Below, one piece after another: positions 53,093 to 63,439 of a stretch of DNA of 64,000 nt (within the stretch, counting starts at the first letter, position 1; each line of letters starts with the position of its first letter). The notes under the pieces were generated by a model, which did no database searches, had not been told where the DNA came from, and saw only the letters and a list, made by a program, of their open reading frames with translations. The stretch comes from Clytia hemisphaerica (lineage: Eukaryota > Cnidaria > Hydrozoa > Leptothecata > Clytiidae): NCBI GenBank assembly GCA_902728285.1, contig CACVBU010000250.1:832145-896144 (forward strand). The letters are read 5' to 3'. The translations under genes and the position numbers were made by a program.

Positions 53093-53361
53093 TACCTAAT
53101 AGCCGGGGGGGTTGGAATAAGCAGGGGGGTTGGAAAAAATCTCAAAATTTAATAAGCGGGGGGGTTGGAATAAAAATGTCCTGGGTGGAAAATGTTTGAA
53201 AAGGAGGCTAATACAGCAGAATTAAGACAAAAAAGGGATCTTTCAAAAACATTTTCCCAAAAATTAATAAGCGGGGGGGTTGGAATAAGAATGTCCTGGG
53301 TGGAAAATTTTCGAAAAATTAATTAGCGGGGGGGGGGACGGCTATTAGGTACCCGAGAGTA
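53093..53361. mobile_element. TACTCT-family MITE, copy C, with G runs
   Basis: Ends TACTCTCGGGTACCTAATAG, inverted at both sides, homologous to the TACTCTTAGGT ends at 34.5 and 35.5 kb. Inside, AATAAGCGGGGGGGTTGGAA and GGTTGGAATAAGAATGTCCT-like blocks repeat three to four times. It lies in or beside the intron after exon 3 of the next minus gene. Confidence 0.8.
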
Positions 53362-53412
53362 ATTTACATCTTTTAAATGACATTTTAAAGAATAAACAAT
53401 TTAAAACCTTAC

Positions 53413-54064
53413 TCGATTTTCATCTTTGACCAAGTCTGAGAATCAACCCTTTCATTGTATAGCGCCAATTCCTCTTTGTGTTCATCTACAAAGGAAAGTT
53501 AAAAAACCTAATAGTATGTAATATACACAAAGCTAATACAAAAGTCTAAGCTTGACCATGAAAAAAGCATTGTGAGAATCTAAATACACCTGTGCTTTTG
53601 GTAAAAATTGTTTGCCTATTAAGTGAACACCCAAAGTAATGAAAATGGCCCATTGAAATGGGAAGAATCATAAAAAATTACTATATTGAAATTCTGTTTG
53701 GCTTTTTCTTTTTAAAGACAATGCCATACCAGTTAGGAGAATGTCTTCCTTCATCTTTTTAGACGGCATTTCGTCTTTCGTCATTGACATTGTTTTGCGT
53801 TTTCCTAAATGAAGTAATAAACACAAATATTTATATGTTGAATACTTCAAGGATTAGCTACTGGTTCAATAATTTTTTGTTGGGTGATAAAACTAAAATA
53901 TGAGAGTAAAAGTGAAAATATAACAGGAAAATATCAAAGTTCTTCTCGCCTGCTTTCTTGGGTGTGGGTGGTATGATTTCTTCTTCTTCTGTTTCTTCGG
54001 CCCCCGATCCAGGTACGAAATCTTCGTCATTTGGATCGTCGGGCTCGGAGTCACTTTCATACAT
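53413..54064 (-). CDS. 5' end of an unrecognised multi-exon gene, acidic N-terminus
   Basis: Exons 53950-54064, 53730-53804 and 53413-53485 join in phase. The protein starts MYESDSEPDDPNDEDFVPGS with a Glu-rich run, then PPTPKKAGKRKTMSMTKDE, MPSKKMKEDILLT and DEHKEELALYNERVDSQTW. The first intron would have a GC donor (GCAG|GCGAGA) with a normal AG acceptor; the others are GT-AG. An acidic start followed by basic patches suggests a nuclear protein, but I recognise no domain. The gene continues below 53413 after a good donor (GTAAGG); the following exons were not found before the YqaJ gene. No disabling mutation is seen. Confidence 0.5.
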
Positions 54065-54089
54065 TTTTTTAACTATAAATAAAAAAAAA

Positions 54090-54345
54090 TTGAAACTTAT
54101 CGGTCCGCTGGGCAAAAAATATTGTACCGCTCAATTTAATTTTTTAAATGCAGTTATATATCATGCCAATGAAGCTCCATATCAAAGTTGTAATAATCTG
54201 CAGAACAAAAGATATTCAAAAAAGTAAAAATCATTTACGCGCTCAATAAAATTTAAAACTTATCGGTCCGCTGAGCAAAAAGTAGTGTACCGCTCAATTT
54301 TATTTTTTTTCAATGCACCTATATATCATACCGTACGTATCGTAT
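54090..54345. repeat. Direct repeat pair of about 90 bp (AACTTATCGGTCCGCTG)
   Basis: AACTTATCGGTCCGCTGGGC at 54094 and AACTTATCGGTCCGCTGAGC at 54256 each continue through GTACCGCTCAATTT, a T run and a TATATATCAT word. The spacing is about 162 bp. It lies just upstream of the start codon of the acidic gene, possibly a decayed dimeric repeat. Confidence 0.7.
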
Positions 54346-55029
54346 CGTACCAGCAGTTTTTATTCTCGGGTTATCCTAAGTCTTTTGACTGACAGGCCAT
54401 TTTTTGACACATAAGAATGTAAAAAAGTTATTATTTTGAGTAGTGTACTTACATAATATATAAAAATATGCAATAAAAATCTAGATTATTTACAGTTAAA
54501 AAATGTAGACGAGACATATATATGTAGTTTTGTTTTTGTCTGTTTAATTGTAGAGTTAGTGTATTTCATAGTATTGTGATTTATTGGAGATGTATTTAAT
54601 GTATTGCATAATTATTTAATGACGTGAGCGTATTAAAGCCAAAAAAAGAAAAACAAAGAAGATAATTGCACACAACGCAAAACAACAATAAATTGAACTA
54701 AAAGGCCATGACAAAGATGGCTCGGAAGAAGACAACGGGACAACAGGAGCAGGAACATTAAAAGGAGCAGGAACATTGACAACAGTTTCATTATTGACAG
54801 CAGGGTGGACAGGACGAGAAGAAAAAAGCTTAACGTGTAATTATAAAAATATTAGTGTCTTTTTATGTTTCATCTTTATTTTATTTAGTATTTTCAACAC
54901 TTTCTCTCCTTGAGGTCAGATCTCTTATCTTCACCATATATAGTTTCTAATATTTTAGAAATGTAAAGATTTTTAGATTTTTGAGTATCAAATATTACTT
55001 CAAAGTTTGCTCAAATTCAATTTATCAAA
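54346..55029. other. Non-coding; 3' flank of the ISL2EU-like transposase
   Basis: No gene. A purine-rich patch near 54720-54790 repeats GGAGCAGGAACATT twice. The transposon's terminal repeats were not identified. Confidence 0.35.
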
Positions 55030-56381
55030 TCATTCTTTGGGTCCAATAGGTGGACAAGTTAAATTTACAGTGTGACACAACATTTGCCATACACAAGTCA
55101 ATAAGTCGCAACGATTCAAGGGCCACACTGCATTCAAAATTCTCCAGTCTCGTACCCTTCCAATAAATCGCTCAACGTGGATTCTTGTGCATGCAATATT
55201 AAAGTTTCTCTCATCCTCGCCTTCAGTAAACTGAGGATTGTCCTTTTGTTTGGGGCGATTCAAAGTAATTCCCTTCTCAGCACAATAATCCTGGACAGGA
55301 AAACCCCTGTCAGTCATTAATTCGTGTCCCTCAAAAAGAAAATCAATAACATTAGTTTTCACGGTTATTTCTGTATCACTAATTGATCCAGGATACATAT
55401 CACTGAATAAAAGACCCATTCCATGTGGTGTTATGCCAATTAAGGCTTTACCTGTGGAATGGTTTTTGTAATTTGAAAACATGAGCGAATTAACAATTCT
55501 GTAGCATCGAGAACTACATCAGACACCTGTCTCAATGAAAGTTTGTGGCATCTTTTCAACTAAGTACCCATGGCTTGGTCTGATATCAACCTGGTTAAAA
55601 ATAGTTGCCAGAAAAACAATCCAAGCATTACCCATGCGACTCATGGTAGCCTCTGACGTGTTCAATAAACTTGCCATGAATCGATAGTCAAGAGCGTGAC
55701 GACAAATCGTCAAAACTGCAAGATACTGAGTTTTCTTGTCAAACAAAATTGAAGTGTGAGGTAGCGTTGAGAGGTACGGTTTGATACATTCAAATAACAT
55801 ATCAAATTGTTCAAGGGATAACCACACAAGTAATTAAACTTTTTCTTGTTTTTACTGATGCTGTCATATGAAAATTCAAGCTTTCTAAGAAAATCCAACT
55901 TTCCCTTCAAGAGCAAAATCTCATTTTGTTGAGTCGACTCAAGAGCTGATTTTTCCTGCAATTTTTGCTTAACTGATGACAGTTCTGTCTTCTTGTCTTT
56001 GCAAATCAATCAAGGTCGCAGTAGATTTTGTCCTTTTTCTCGGTGATGGTGGCAACTTTGATTTTCTTTTTCTTGGTGACATTTTTGTAATAATACGTCT
56101 CTTAGGTTTAGAGTTTATTTTTTGCATCTTGAATCAGTTCTTTCAACTTTACCAATTGGGCTTGGTGGGACAATCACAGTGGGCAAATCACAAGACGAGT
56201 TTCTCTTATTATTTTCCCAGTGCTCACAACAAATATAACCAGCTTTCCAATTCCATCCTTCTGTTTTGAAGAGCCTCTTATATTCAAGTTGAATATTAGG
56301 TTTTCTTGGTAATCGATAACATTTCAGTTTGGAACGAAAAGTGTTGAAGCACAGTGAAGAGCTGCAATTCCAATGTGGCAT
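55030..56381 (-). pseudogene. ISL2EU/IS4EU-type transposase: THAP, coiled coil, HTH, DDE_4
   Basis: I start at MPHWNCSSSLCFNTF (56381): a THAP zinc finger with CSSSLC and ICCEHW as the two Cys/His pairs, YRLPRKPNIQLEY between them and VIVPPSPIG after. A coiled coil follows (ELSSVKQKLQEKSALE, LLLKGKLDFLRKLEF), then the HTH part (LEQFDMLFECIKPYL, ALDYRFMASLLNTSEATMSR), VVLDATEL with the first Asp, FSDMYPGSISDTEI with the second acidic part, MTDRGFPVQDY, and HVERFIGRVRDWRIL with the last Glu. The family cuts and pastes its own DNA. At least two frame changes (near 55825 and 55515) and a short deletion after DATEL inactivate this copy. Confidence 0.75.
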
Positions 56382-56751
56382 GATAAAATCGAATATATAA
56401 TACTTTTTTTGAACTGTTTTGACTGTCTGTTTACCAGTGAGTGAGTGAATTTCTATCTGAACGTCTGAAACTGCCAACTCATACAAACTAGTTTCAGTCA
56501 TCGATTCCGCCCTACAATTTTTTTTCGTAATAATAATAATAAATATTCTAATCCTATCCTATTTATATACAATTTGTTTATGATACAATAATGGTTTTAT
56601 ATGACTAAGCTTGTCGTCTGTCTTCGTGCTAATAAAGTCGTGGGGACGGAAGTGTATTCGGTCTAGGTGTCTTAGGGTCTACCCATATCACCCGCGAAGG
56701 AGCACTAGTTGACTGCTTCCTCTAGCACTGAGAAGGGGTGTGCCCGGGCCG

Positions 56752-57590
56752 AACAGATCTTAGTTCGACCACAAATACTTCTCATCGGTCATCTCATCTC
56801 AAGTTGTCCTCATAAAGGTCGACCAAAGTCGACATCCCCACTGCATCGCCCTATTTACCATGAACTCCCTCTACTTTTTCGCAATACCGAGTTGTTGAAA
56901 CAGTTCATTGTTTTTTGAACACCAGACACCGCGAATTGATATGATCAAAGCCGCATGTTTGATTTCGTCTCGACCAGTCAGTGTTTATAGCGTTTGTGTT
57001 GTAGATTTTCGCTTTGTGGTCCTAGTTACCACGTAGATTAATCGTGTCGCCGTGAATACGCATTCTGCCAGTGACAATGGAAACGTCAACCACAGTGGCG
57101 AACGTTGGTGAAACGACAATCAGGTCTGGTTTGTGTAGCTGCTGATTGTTAATTCGAATATGGTGTTCGTACAGTACCCGAAGGTTGGCTGCTTCACACG
57201 CTGTTTGTAACAGCTTTGCTATGGAATCATGTCGTCGGATGCGTAACGCGTGCGTGTTAGGACATCTACTCAGGATGTGACCGACTGTTTCTTGATAGAG
57301 CTGTTTCGGTTGCTCTTCCTCAATTACAGTTCTCGAGTGTTGGAAGCCTATTGATTCGAAGTTGAATCAGGCGATTGTAAGTCTTCCCGGTGACATATCT
57401 CGGTGGATAGTTTAGCCAGGAGCTACCTTTAGGATTAGATAAACATTCTCCAAGGTGACTGCCATCAATAGAATCGAACAGGTTGCCGATGTGCTGGTTC
57501 TTAGTGTAGCTTAGGGCGTCTTCGACTGTATGCTTGTTAATCATCGCAAGGAGGTCATTGTTGGAGGTCTCAGACGTAGGTTGAGTTGGT
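56752..57590 (-). pseudogene. R2/NeSL-like LINE 3' part with restriction-like endonuclease, copy 2
   Basis: Minus frames in order: MINKHTVEDALSYTKNQHIG, RYVTGKTYNRLIQLRINRLP, a frame break, then VGHILSRCPNTHALRIRRHD, LRVLYEHHIRINNQQLH, KPDLIVVSPTFATVVDVSIV and GRMRIHGDTINLRGN. GHILSRCP is the end of the zinc knuckle, and RRHD, KPD and VDVSI the restriction-like endonuclease core. The tail matches copy 1 at 44468-44785 at the nucleotide level (AACAGATCTTAGTTCGACCA). The reverse transcriptase is missing (5' truncation). Confidence 0.72.
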
Positions 57591-57944
57591 AAGATCCCGT
57601 ATTGAGAGAGTCATAGTTACTTTGACATTTAGAGCACTGGGCAGAAATGGTAATGGTAATTTGTAAAAACAATATTATCAATGAAAAATAATGATTTTTT
57701 ACGATTATTTTTGAAATAAAAAGAATTTTTATATTAATTATGTGCATAATTAATTAAATTGCTAACTTGTTTGACTCTGCGGTAACTGGAATAAAAAATT
57801 GAATAATTCCAAACTTTGCAAATACCTTTATTATAGGTTACTCCATGTTCCCTATAAATTTCATATAGATGAAATTTTTATTGAATTATGGCATTTCAAA
57901 GTCAGCTGTCAACTTTTTCTATAAATTTTTCTATTTAATCCATT
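57591..57944. other. Non-coding junction, nothing recognised
   Basis: AT-rich DNA between the R2/NeSL-like LINE fragment and block R1. Confidence 0.3.
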
Positions 57945-58480
57945 GATGGTGTTTTTCATTGTTTTGCAATTCTCTAATTCTCAGAACAGTGTTATTTTGA
58001 TTTCCTCAAAAGTCAAATTATTTAGTTTCACTAAAATTATCATATGTGAGAAGTGGGATAATTATATTGGGTGTTGAAGCTATTTATTGTAATTGTCAAA
58101 ATAATTAATCCGAGAGTTCCCCTTAATTGAGTCAAATTATTCGCGATTTTGCAAAAAAAGACTCGTTAGATGCCTTTCATATTAGGTTTGATAATTAACG
58201 ATAATTATAATTATTTTTAAGAAAGTATAAATGACAATTTTCATCTTTTTTTGTCACAACTATTTAGCTGAGTTGTCGTGTGGTGATGTTAATCACTTTA
58301 GTGTTGAAAATCGTCCAATAATTTCTAGAAATCTTATTTTCCCTTCTTATCGATGTTAATCACTTCAGTGTTGAGAATCGTCCAATAATTTCTATAAATC
58401 TTATTTTCCCTTCTTATCGATGTTAATCACTTAAGTGTTGAAAATCGTCCACCATAATAATATAAAATCTAATCACTTGA
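57945..58480. repeat. Block R1, copy 2, and three GATGTTAATCACTTTAGTG units
   Basis: The first 300 bases match 39330-39660. Then the unit GATGTTAATCACTT.AGTGTTG plus AATCGTCCAATAATTTCTA occurs at about 58285, 58353 and 58421, a spacing of 68 bases. The corresponding array at 39.7 kb has two units. Confidence 0.8.
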
Positions 58481-58519
58481 AACATTTCTCGAATTCGTTT
58501 AAATTTTACAACAGTAAAA

Positions 58520-58790
58520 TGATCCTAAAAAAGTCATCAAACAACGGCATAATCTCCCTAATCTTTTTCATGCTTTCCAAATTTTCCAACTAACTCATCA
58601 TGGACAACTCATCATGGACAACGCCATCCTCGGCCTATGAAAGAGCTCATGGTTTATCCGCTTCAACTTCGCTTCAAAGGTACTGTTCTCCTCTACGGCC
58701 TAATGATATCCTTAAAAACTAACAGAATTTAATTGAGCTCATATCTTCGTAGCATCAAACTAGGCTTCAAAACCGTAGCAAAAGAAGATC
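58520..58790 (-). pseudogene. Deleted copy of the unknown ORF at 61.8-62.5 kb
   Basis: GATCCTAAAAAAGTCATCAA, AACTCATCATGGACAACGCC and CGCTTCAACTTCGCTTCAAA match 62270-62480, with a 20-base partial duplication (ACTCATCATGGACA twice) and internal losses. It is not translatable. Confidence 0.6.
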
Positions 58791-58800
58791 GCACATTGTT

Positions 58801-59130
58801 TCAATTCGTTGAAATTTTTACAACAGTAAAATTATTATTCATTTCATTTATGTAAGGTTGCAACCTCTTGCGCCTGTCGTCTGCATTTGGATATTGAGTG
58901 ATAAACTTGTCAGTTGTCCCTAAAGTATGGGAAGCCTTAATATCACTGATTTCGAGTTTCATTTCTGGTACATTCATCTTTAGACACGCTAAATATTTTA
59001 TTTCTTCGTCTTCTGATGAGACGATGTTCATTTTGTGATAAGTTTTCTCCACACATCTTTGACATTGCACAGTCTTGATGTTTCGGCTCTCTCCGCCGAG
59101 GTTGCAATACGTTTTTCAGTCTTCTTTGAA
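58801..59130 (-). pseudogene. PHD-like finger fragment in block R3
   Basis: The minus frame reads YCNLGGESRNIKTVQCQRCV, EKTYHKMNIVSSEDEEIKYL, ACLKMNVPEMKLEISD and a basic tail DDRRKRLQPYI. CNLGGES....VQCQRC..TYHKM follows the spacing of the second half of a PHD finger, as in the ORF1 proteins of some invertebrate LINEs. The first zinc-ligand pair is interrupted by a TGA. The copies at 41.6 and 63.05 kb preserve less. Confidence 0.4.
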
Positions 59131-59520
59131 GAGGAAATGATAAAAATGATACTACTTCTTAAATCAATGAAAATCCAAAATGACTTGAAGATAACAAGAA
59201 AACATAACAGCAAGAAAGAAATTACGTGTTTTAGACCAGTTTAGACAGGGTATTCCAAAAATAACTTGCACGAATGAGTACTTACATGATAATTGCATGG
59301 CCAAGTCTTTACTTCTTACCTTTGTTTCACGCTTTGGCTTACTGTAAAGTTCGTGTGAAAGCATGTTGCAAGATTTTGTGACAAATCAAGGAATTTTCTT
59401 TCCCATTAAAATGGTTTTGCGGAATGTTGGTAAAGATGTTTGTGAAGTTAGCTCTTCGATCGGAAAAACGGCGTAACAATAATGACTAGTGACAATAAAA
59501 TTTTTACAAAAATATATAAA
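59131..59520. repeat. Block R3, partial copy 2
   Basis: Matches 41740-42024 and 63180-63436 (GCGGAATGTTGGTAAAGATG, AAATTACATGTTT or AAATTACGTGTTT, CTTTGGCTTACTGTAAAGTT) with an extra 70-base insert near 59230-59310. It joins the LINE directly, whereas at 42 kb the Tc1-like piece stands in between. Confidence 0.75.
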
Positions 59521-59527
59521 GCATGAT

Positions 59528-60793
59528 TTACCCTTCTCATTAGGCTTGGACCTGTCGAGGGAAGATTCAACACAATTGAAATCACCAAAAAGTAAAATTT
59601 TGTCATTTACCAAAAAACAGGACCTGAGCTCTCTGTGAATAAGATCGAAAAATTCGGCTCGATTTTGTGCATAAATACAGGCTATGAGAAAGTCTTGGTT
59701 GTTAGAGTTAAGTCTAAGAAAAGGGCATCGTCCACTTTTGTCTTTTCTGATCTCAGTGATGGAGTGCCCTGGTTTTGACAAAAAGGCGATTCCCCCAGTT
59801 TGAGGTGAGTTGATGATGTGGGAGAACTTTCATTCTCCTTTCCAGAGCTTATATAAAATACCTTCACACTCGTCGTCAAGATGAGTGTCAAGGAAGCAGA
59901 CGAGGTCACAATTGACAAAGCTGTAGCTCAATGCCTTTCTCTTAGACTCAGAGGATTTTATTCCTCTGACATTTAAAAAGTCTAGCCTAAAGAGAGCTCA
60001 AAAATAAACTATGAATAATGTAAAAGTTGAAATTAATTCTTCTCTGTTTGTTGGTCATGCTTCTTCTTCTTTTTCTTCTTTTTGCGTTTTTCCTTCTCTC
60101 TCTCGGTGCCTTTCTTGTCTTTCTCGACGTCTGTGGACCTTTTGTGTGTTCGTTTTTTTGACATGGTTGATACTGTTGATTGTATTGTATCGTTGTTTTC
60201 TTCTTTTTGCGTTTTTCCTTCTCTGTGTTGGGTTTTTTCTGTTGGTCGTTTGATGATTGTTGGTGTTTAAGTTTGGACATTGTTGATAAGGACGACAGGA
60301 TTGTGTCGTTTGATGATTTTCTTTTGTCAGTGTCGTCAGAAATTGTACCAATTGGATCGATGGGTTTCCCACCGAAATCGAATGTTTTTTGTGTTTTGAT
60401 ATCAAATTTAATCTGGGTTGTTGTTTGATTGCAAAGGGACTCTGGTGAGTTATGGAAAGCGTCGTTGTTGGAGATTGTGGATTGGTTTTTTAGTTCGATC
60501 TTCTCGGCCAGCTCCTTTTGAAAAATGTTACCTCCTTTCGAAATTAAGTGTTCGTACCTTTTTTGTTGTTGGTCTGTCAGGGCAGAGATATCCAATGGGT
60601 CTTTTGGCTGTACTTTCATTGGCTCAGTAGGGACGGTTCGACGTTCTCCGGAGGTCTGGTCCGAGTTCCCGTTGTCGCAACGTGTGTCTTTTTTCCAAAA
60701 TGGCGTCTGCCAGTTGGAATCACCCTGAGGCTTTCAACCTCAAAATTAATGAAGAAAGTTTCTGCTGGTGAGTCTTTTAAACCTACATGCCCA
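59528..60793 (-). mobile_element. LINE 5' half, copy 2: ORF1 remnant and APE endonuclease
   Basis: Copy of 42541-44030. ORF1 is represented by HVGLKDSPAETFFINFEVES, the KDPLDISALTDQQQKRYEH linker and the basic tail (59987-60619), with a local duplication of the tail (CTTTTTGCGTTTTTCCTTCT twice). The RRM head is missing, cut at 60793. The APE part keeps DFLNVRGIKSSESKRKALSY, FLSKPGHSITEIRK and LLFGDFNCVESSLDRSKPN in one frame apart from the same TGA as copy 1, and has lost about ten residues after CIYA. Confidence 0.7.
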
Positions 60794-60819
60794 ACCAAAG
60801 CTGCAATCATAATGCGTTT

Positions 60820-61463
60820 TCAATAATGAATTTCATTTGTAAAAACGTAGGAGGTGAAAAAAGAAGAGGAATCATTTAATAAATGAATTATTACCTTTTT
60901 CATTGGTTGACTTTGTTCCCCTACAATATCATCATGCTCTTCTCTCACATCATTGTCTCGTTTTCTTTTCGTCTGCTTTCCTAACTTGAGGATTGACGGT
61001 TTTCCCTTTGTCAACGTACAATCACTACCCTTCCAGAGGTCTTCTTTAGTTTCTAGACCTTCTATCCCAGTGGTCCAACTCCTCAGGGGATAAATGTTTT
61101 TTGAATGTTTGTTAAATATCAGGGTTCTACATTCTTGCAAGTCTTGCTTAGCAAATGTTGGTGCCTTCAACATAACTTCGTTGCCGACAATATCCGTGTC
61201 CAAGATTTCACCAACATTTATCCATTTGCCAGATGCGGACCACTCTTTGTACTCCATGATAACTTTTTCTGAAGCGTTTTCTCAAACTTAAAGGCATGTG
61301 ACTTGCTATGATTGCTCGGTGCGTATATATGGTCCTTCAATATTGTTGCGAAGTCATCCACGTACTCTACTTCACTTATTATGGAATTCCTACCTACCAA
61401 AATTCTCTTCTCCTTAACATTTCCTACCAAATAAATCATCGAGTTAGTCCACATAGACAGCAT
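60820..61463 (-). pseudogene. Unrecognised ORF of the repeated mosaic (two overlapping frames)
   Basis: The upper frame (61218-61463) reads MLSMWTNSMIYLVGNVKEK and ISEVEYVDDFATILKDHIYA; after a one-base change it continues VIMEYKEWSASGKWINVGEI, GNEVMLKAPTFAKQDLQECR and TKRKRDNDVREEHDDIVGEQ. Composition is protein-like, but no domain is recognised. The first nine residues MLSMWTNSM recur in the ORF at 61.8-62.5 kb, so this is either an internal duplication or a recombinant of that gene. A shorter copy lies at 40 kb. Confidence 0.4.
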
Positions 61464-61597
61464 CGTTGTAGATAATTAAAATCTCTTTATCAAAATATTT
61501 CATTGAGAGACTTAATTGGATTGAAACCTAAACTTTAATCCCGATCCAACTACTTTAACCGTAAATTCTATTGAATTCCACTATTGTTGTATTGTAG

Positions 61598-61715
61598 TGT
61601 CTGATGTATCTCATATTTTATTTGCTCTGTAAGGTCGCTTATCACTTGAAACATTTCTTGAATTCGTTGAACTTTTACAACAGTAAAATTATTATTCATA
61701 CTATTCATTCATCAG
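61598..61715. repeat. Block R3, short fragment
   Basis: TAGTGTCTGATGTATCTCAT and TCGCTTATCACTTGAAACAT match the start of R3 at 41.4 and 62.9 kb. Confidence 0.7.
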
Positions 61716-61783
61716 GAGACTCATTCGCACTGACTACTCTGACGGCTTTTTTCTTTTTCCCCTGTTCTATTTGCTTTCTATCT

Positions 61784-62470
61784 CTATTTTTTTCTATCAT
61801 CTTTCAATTTCATCAAATTTTGCAAAGGCTCGTCAGAGTCAGAATCGGAATCGGAAGATATTGTCTTTCTCTTACGTTTTGGAGATTTCGAAAACAATTG
61901 TTTTTTGGCCGTATAGCCACTAAAACCCGCTTCAGAACCTTCAGCCTTCTCACTTCTATCATTCCACGCAAGCTCAAGCAAATACGTCGCAGTTTACCCC
62001 GTAGATGGTTTGGGCTTAAGCGACATACTGGCAACACCTTGGGTCACATCCTTAATCAAACTTTTCAGAGAACTAATCATCGAGTTAGTCCACATAGACA
62101 ACATCGTTGTAGATGCTGCCTATTCCGTAATCAAATCCTGAAATCGTGGGATAAATTGCCCAGGATACGCCAAAAACCTACAAGCTCTTTCAGCCGCCCC
62201 ATCAAAATCATCCACATGCTCCGTATCATTCTTGTTCGACTGCCTAAAATCATCCTTAAATTCAGTCATAATCCTAAAAAAGTCATCAAACAACGGCATA
62301 CTCTCCCTTATCTTTTTCATGTTTTCCGAATTTTCCAAATATGTTTCACTCATCATGGACAACGCCATCCTCGGCCTATGAAAGAACTCATGGTTTACCC
62401 GCTTCAACTTCGCTTCAAAGGTACTGTTCTCCAACATTGCCGCCCCATACGACCTAATGAGACAAATTGA
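61784..62470 (-). pseudogene. Unrecognised ORF with two in-frame stops, nuclear-type C-terminus
   Basis: One minus frame runs through two stops: SYGAAMLENSTFEAKLKR, NHEFFHRPRMALSMMSETYL, ESMPLFDDFFRIMTEFKDDF, RACRFLAYPGQFIPRFQDL, then TAG; MLSMWTNSMISSLKSLIKD and VASMSLKPKPSTG, then TAA; LLELAWNDRSEKAEGSEAG and a basic/acidic end KSPKRKRKTISSDSDSDSDE. The KRKRK plus SDSDSD end resembles a nuclear localisation signal with casein kinase sites. An upstream start part (PRQASAQKSKFDATKIGAQ) is in another frame. No family is recognised. Part of it is repeated at 58.5 kb. Confidence 0.4.
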
Positions 62471-62711
62471 GCTCCTATCTTCGTAGCATCAAATTTAGAC
62501 TTTTGTGCTGACGCTTGCCTTGGGGTATACATATTTCACAAATGAACCAAATAAATCAACGGACAAACAAGAAAGATGTAGGGGTAGAAGTGCTCTTGTG
62601 ATACAGGAGTCTGGATTCTAGGCACCAAAACCGTAGCAATAGAAAATCGCCCACTATAATAATATAAAATCTTGTCGGATACTTGTAGACTAACGGCACA
62701 TAAGTAAATTT

Positions 62712-63436
62712 TCTCGCCGATCGGGGAAATGATGGCAACTCATGGAGAAAAAAAAACAACAAAAGCGAATATTTTCTTGAAATTTAAATAAAACACAACA
62801 GTTTTTTTTTTGAACATATCAACACTATATACATCATATAAAAAGTGTACAAAATTTATTATTCTTCCTTCTTTCTCACCTTCTTTTCCGGCGGTGTAAT
62901 GATAACCGAGTCATGTAGTGTCTGATGTATCTCATATTTTATCTGCTCTGTAAGGTCGCTTATCACTTGAAACATTTCTTGAATTCGTTGAAATTTTACT
63001 TATTATTCATACTATTCATGTAAGCTATTCATGAGACGATGTTCATTTTGTGATAAGTTTTCTCCACACGTCTTTGACATTGATGTTTCGGCTCTTTCCG
63101 CCGAGGATAATGATGGAAATTATATTCTACATCTTAAACAGGATTATGAACCAAATTAATTGCCCTTTTATCTTTATTTCAAATTGAAAATATTCAATGA
63201 AAATCCAAAATAGCTTGAAGATTTCAAGAACATTACATAATAGCAAGAAAGAAATTACATGTTTACCTTACCTTTATTTAACACTTTGGCTTACTGTAAA
63301 GTTCCTGTGAAAGCATGTTACAAGATTTTGTGACAAATCAAGGATATTTCTTTCCCATTGAAACGGTTTTGCGGAATGTTGGTAAAGATGTTTGTGAAAT
63401 TGGCTCTTCGATCGGAAAAACGGCGTAACAATAATG
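62712..63436. repeat. Block R3, copy 3 (pair of 41190-42024)
   Basis: Near-identical to copy 1 from TTTTCTCGCCGATCG through AACGGCGTAACAATAATGAC, lacking only the 43-bp internal duplication. After 63436 the two copies diverge at once. Confidence 0.85.
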
Positions 63437-63439
63437 ACT

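Noticed and set aside
42541-57590. A Dualen-type LINE carrying both APE and RLE endonucleases
   Set aside because: The APE part follows an RRM-type ORF1 and stops before any RT, and the RLE part lies upstream of it at 44 kb but downstream at 57 kb. The order is inconsistent, so two different LINEs are more likely.
61604-62470. Plus-strand 288-codon ORF
   Set aside because: The minus strand has the protein-like frame (helical core, KRKRK-SDSD end); the plus ORF is a shadow with no domain.
39330-63436. A Polinton/Maverick or integrated giant virus
   Set aside because: No DNA polymerase B, packaging ATPase, capsid or retroviral-type integrase motif was seen among the frames.
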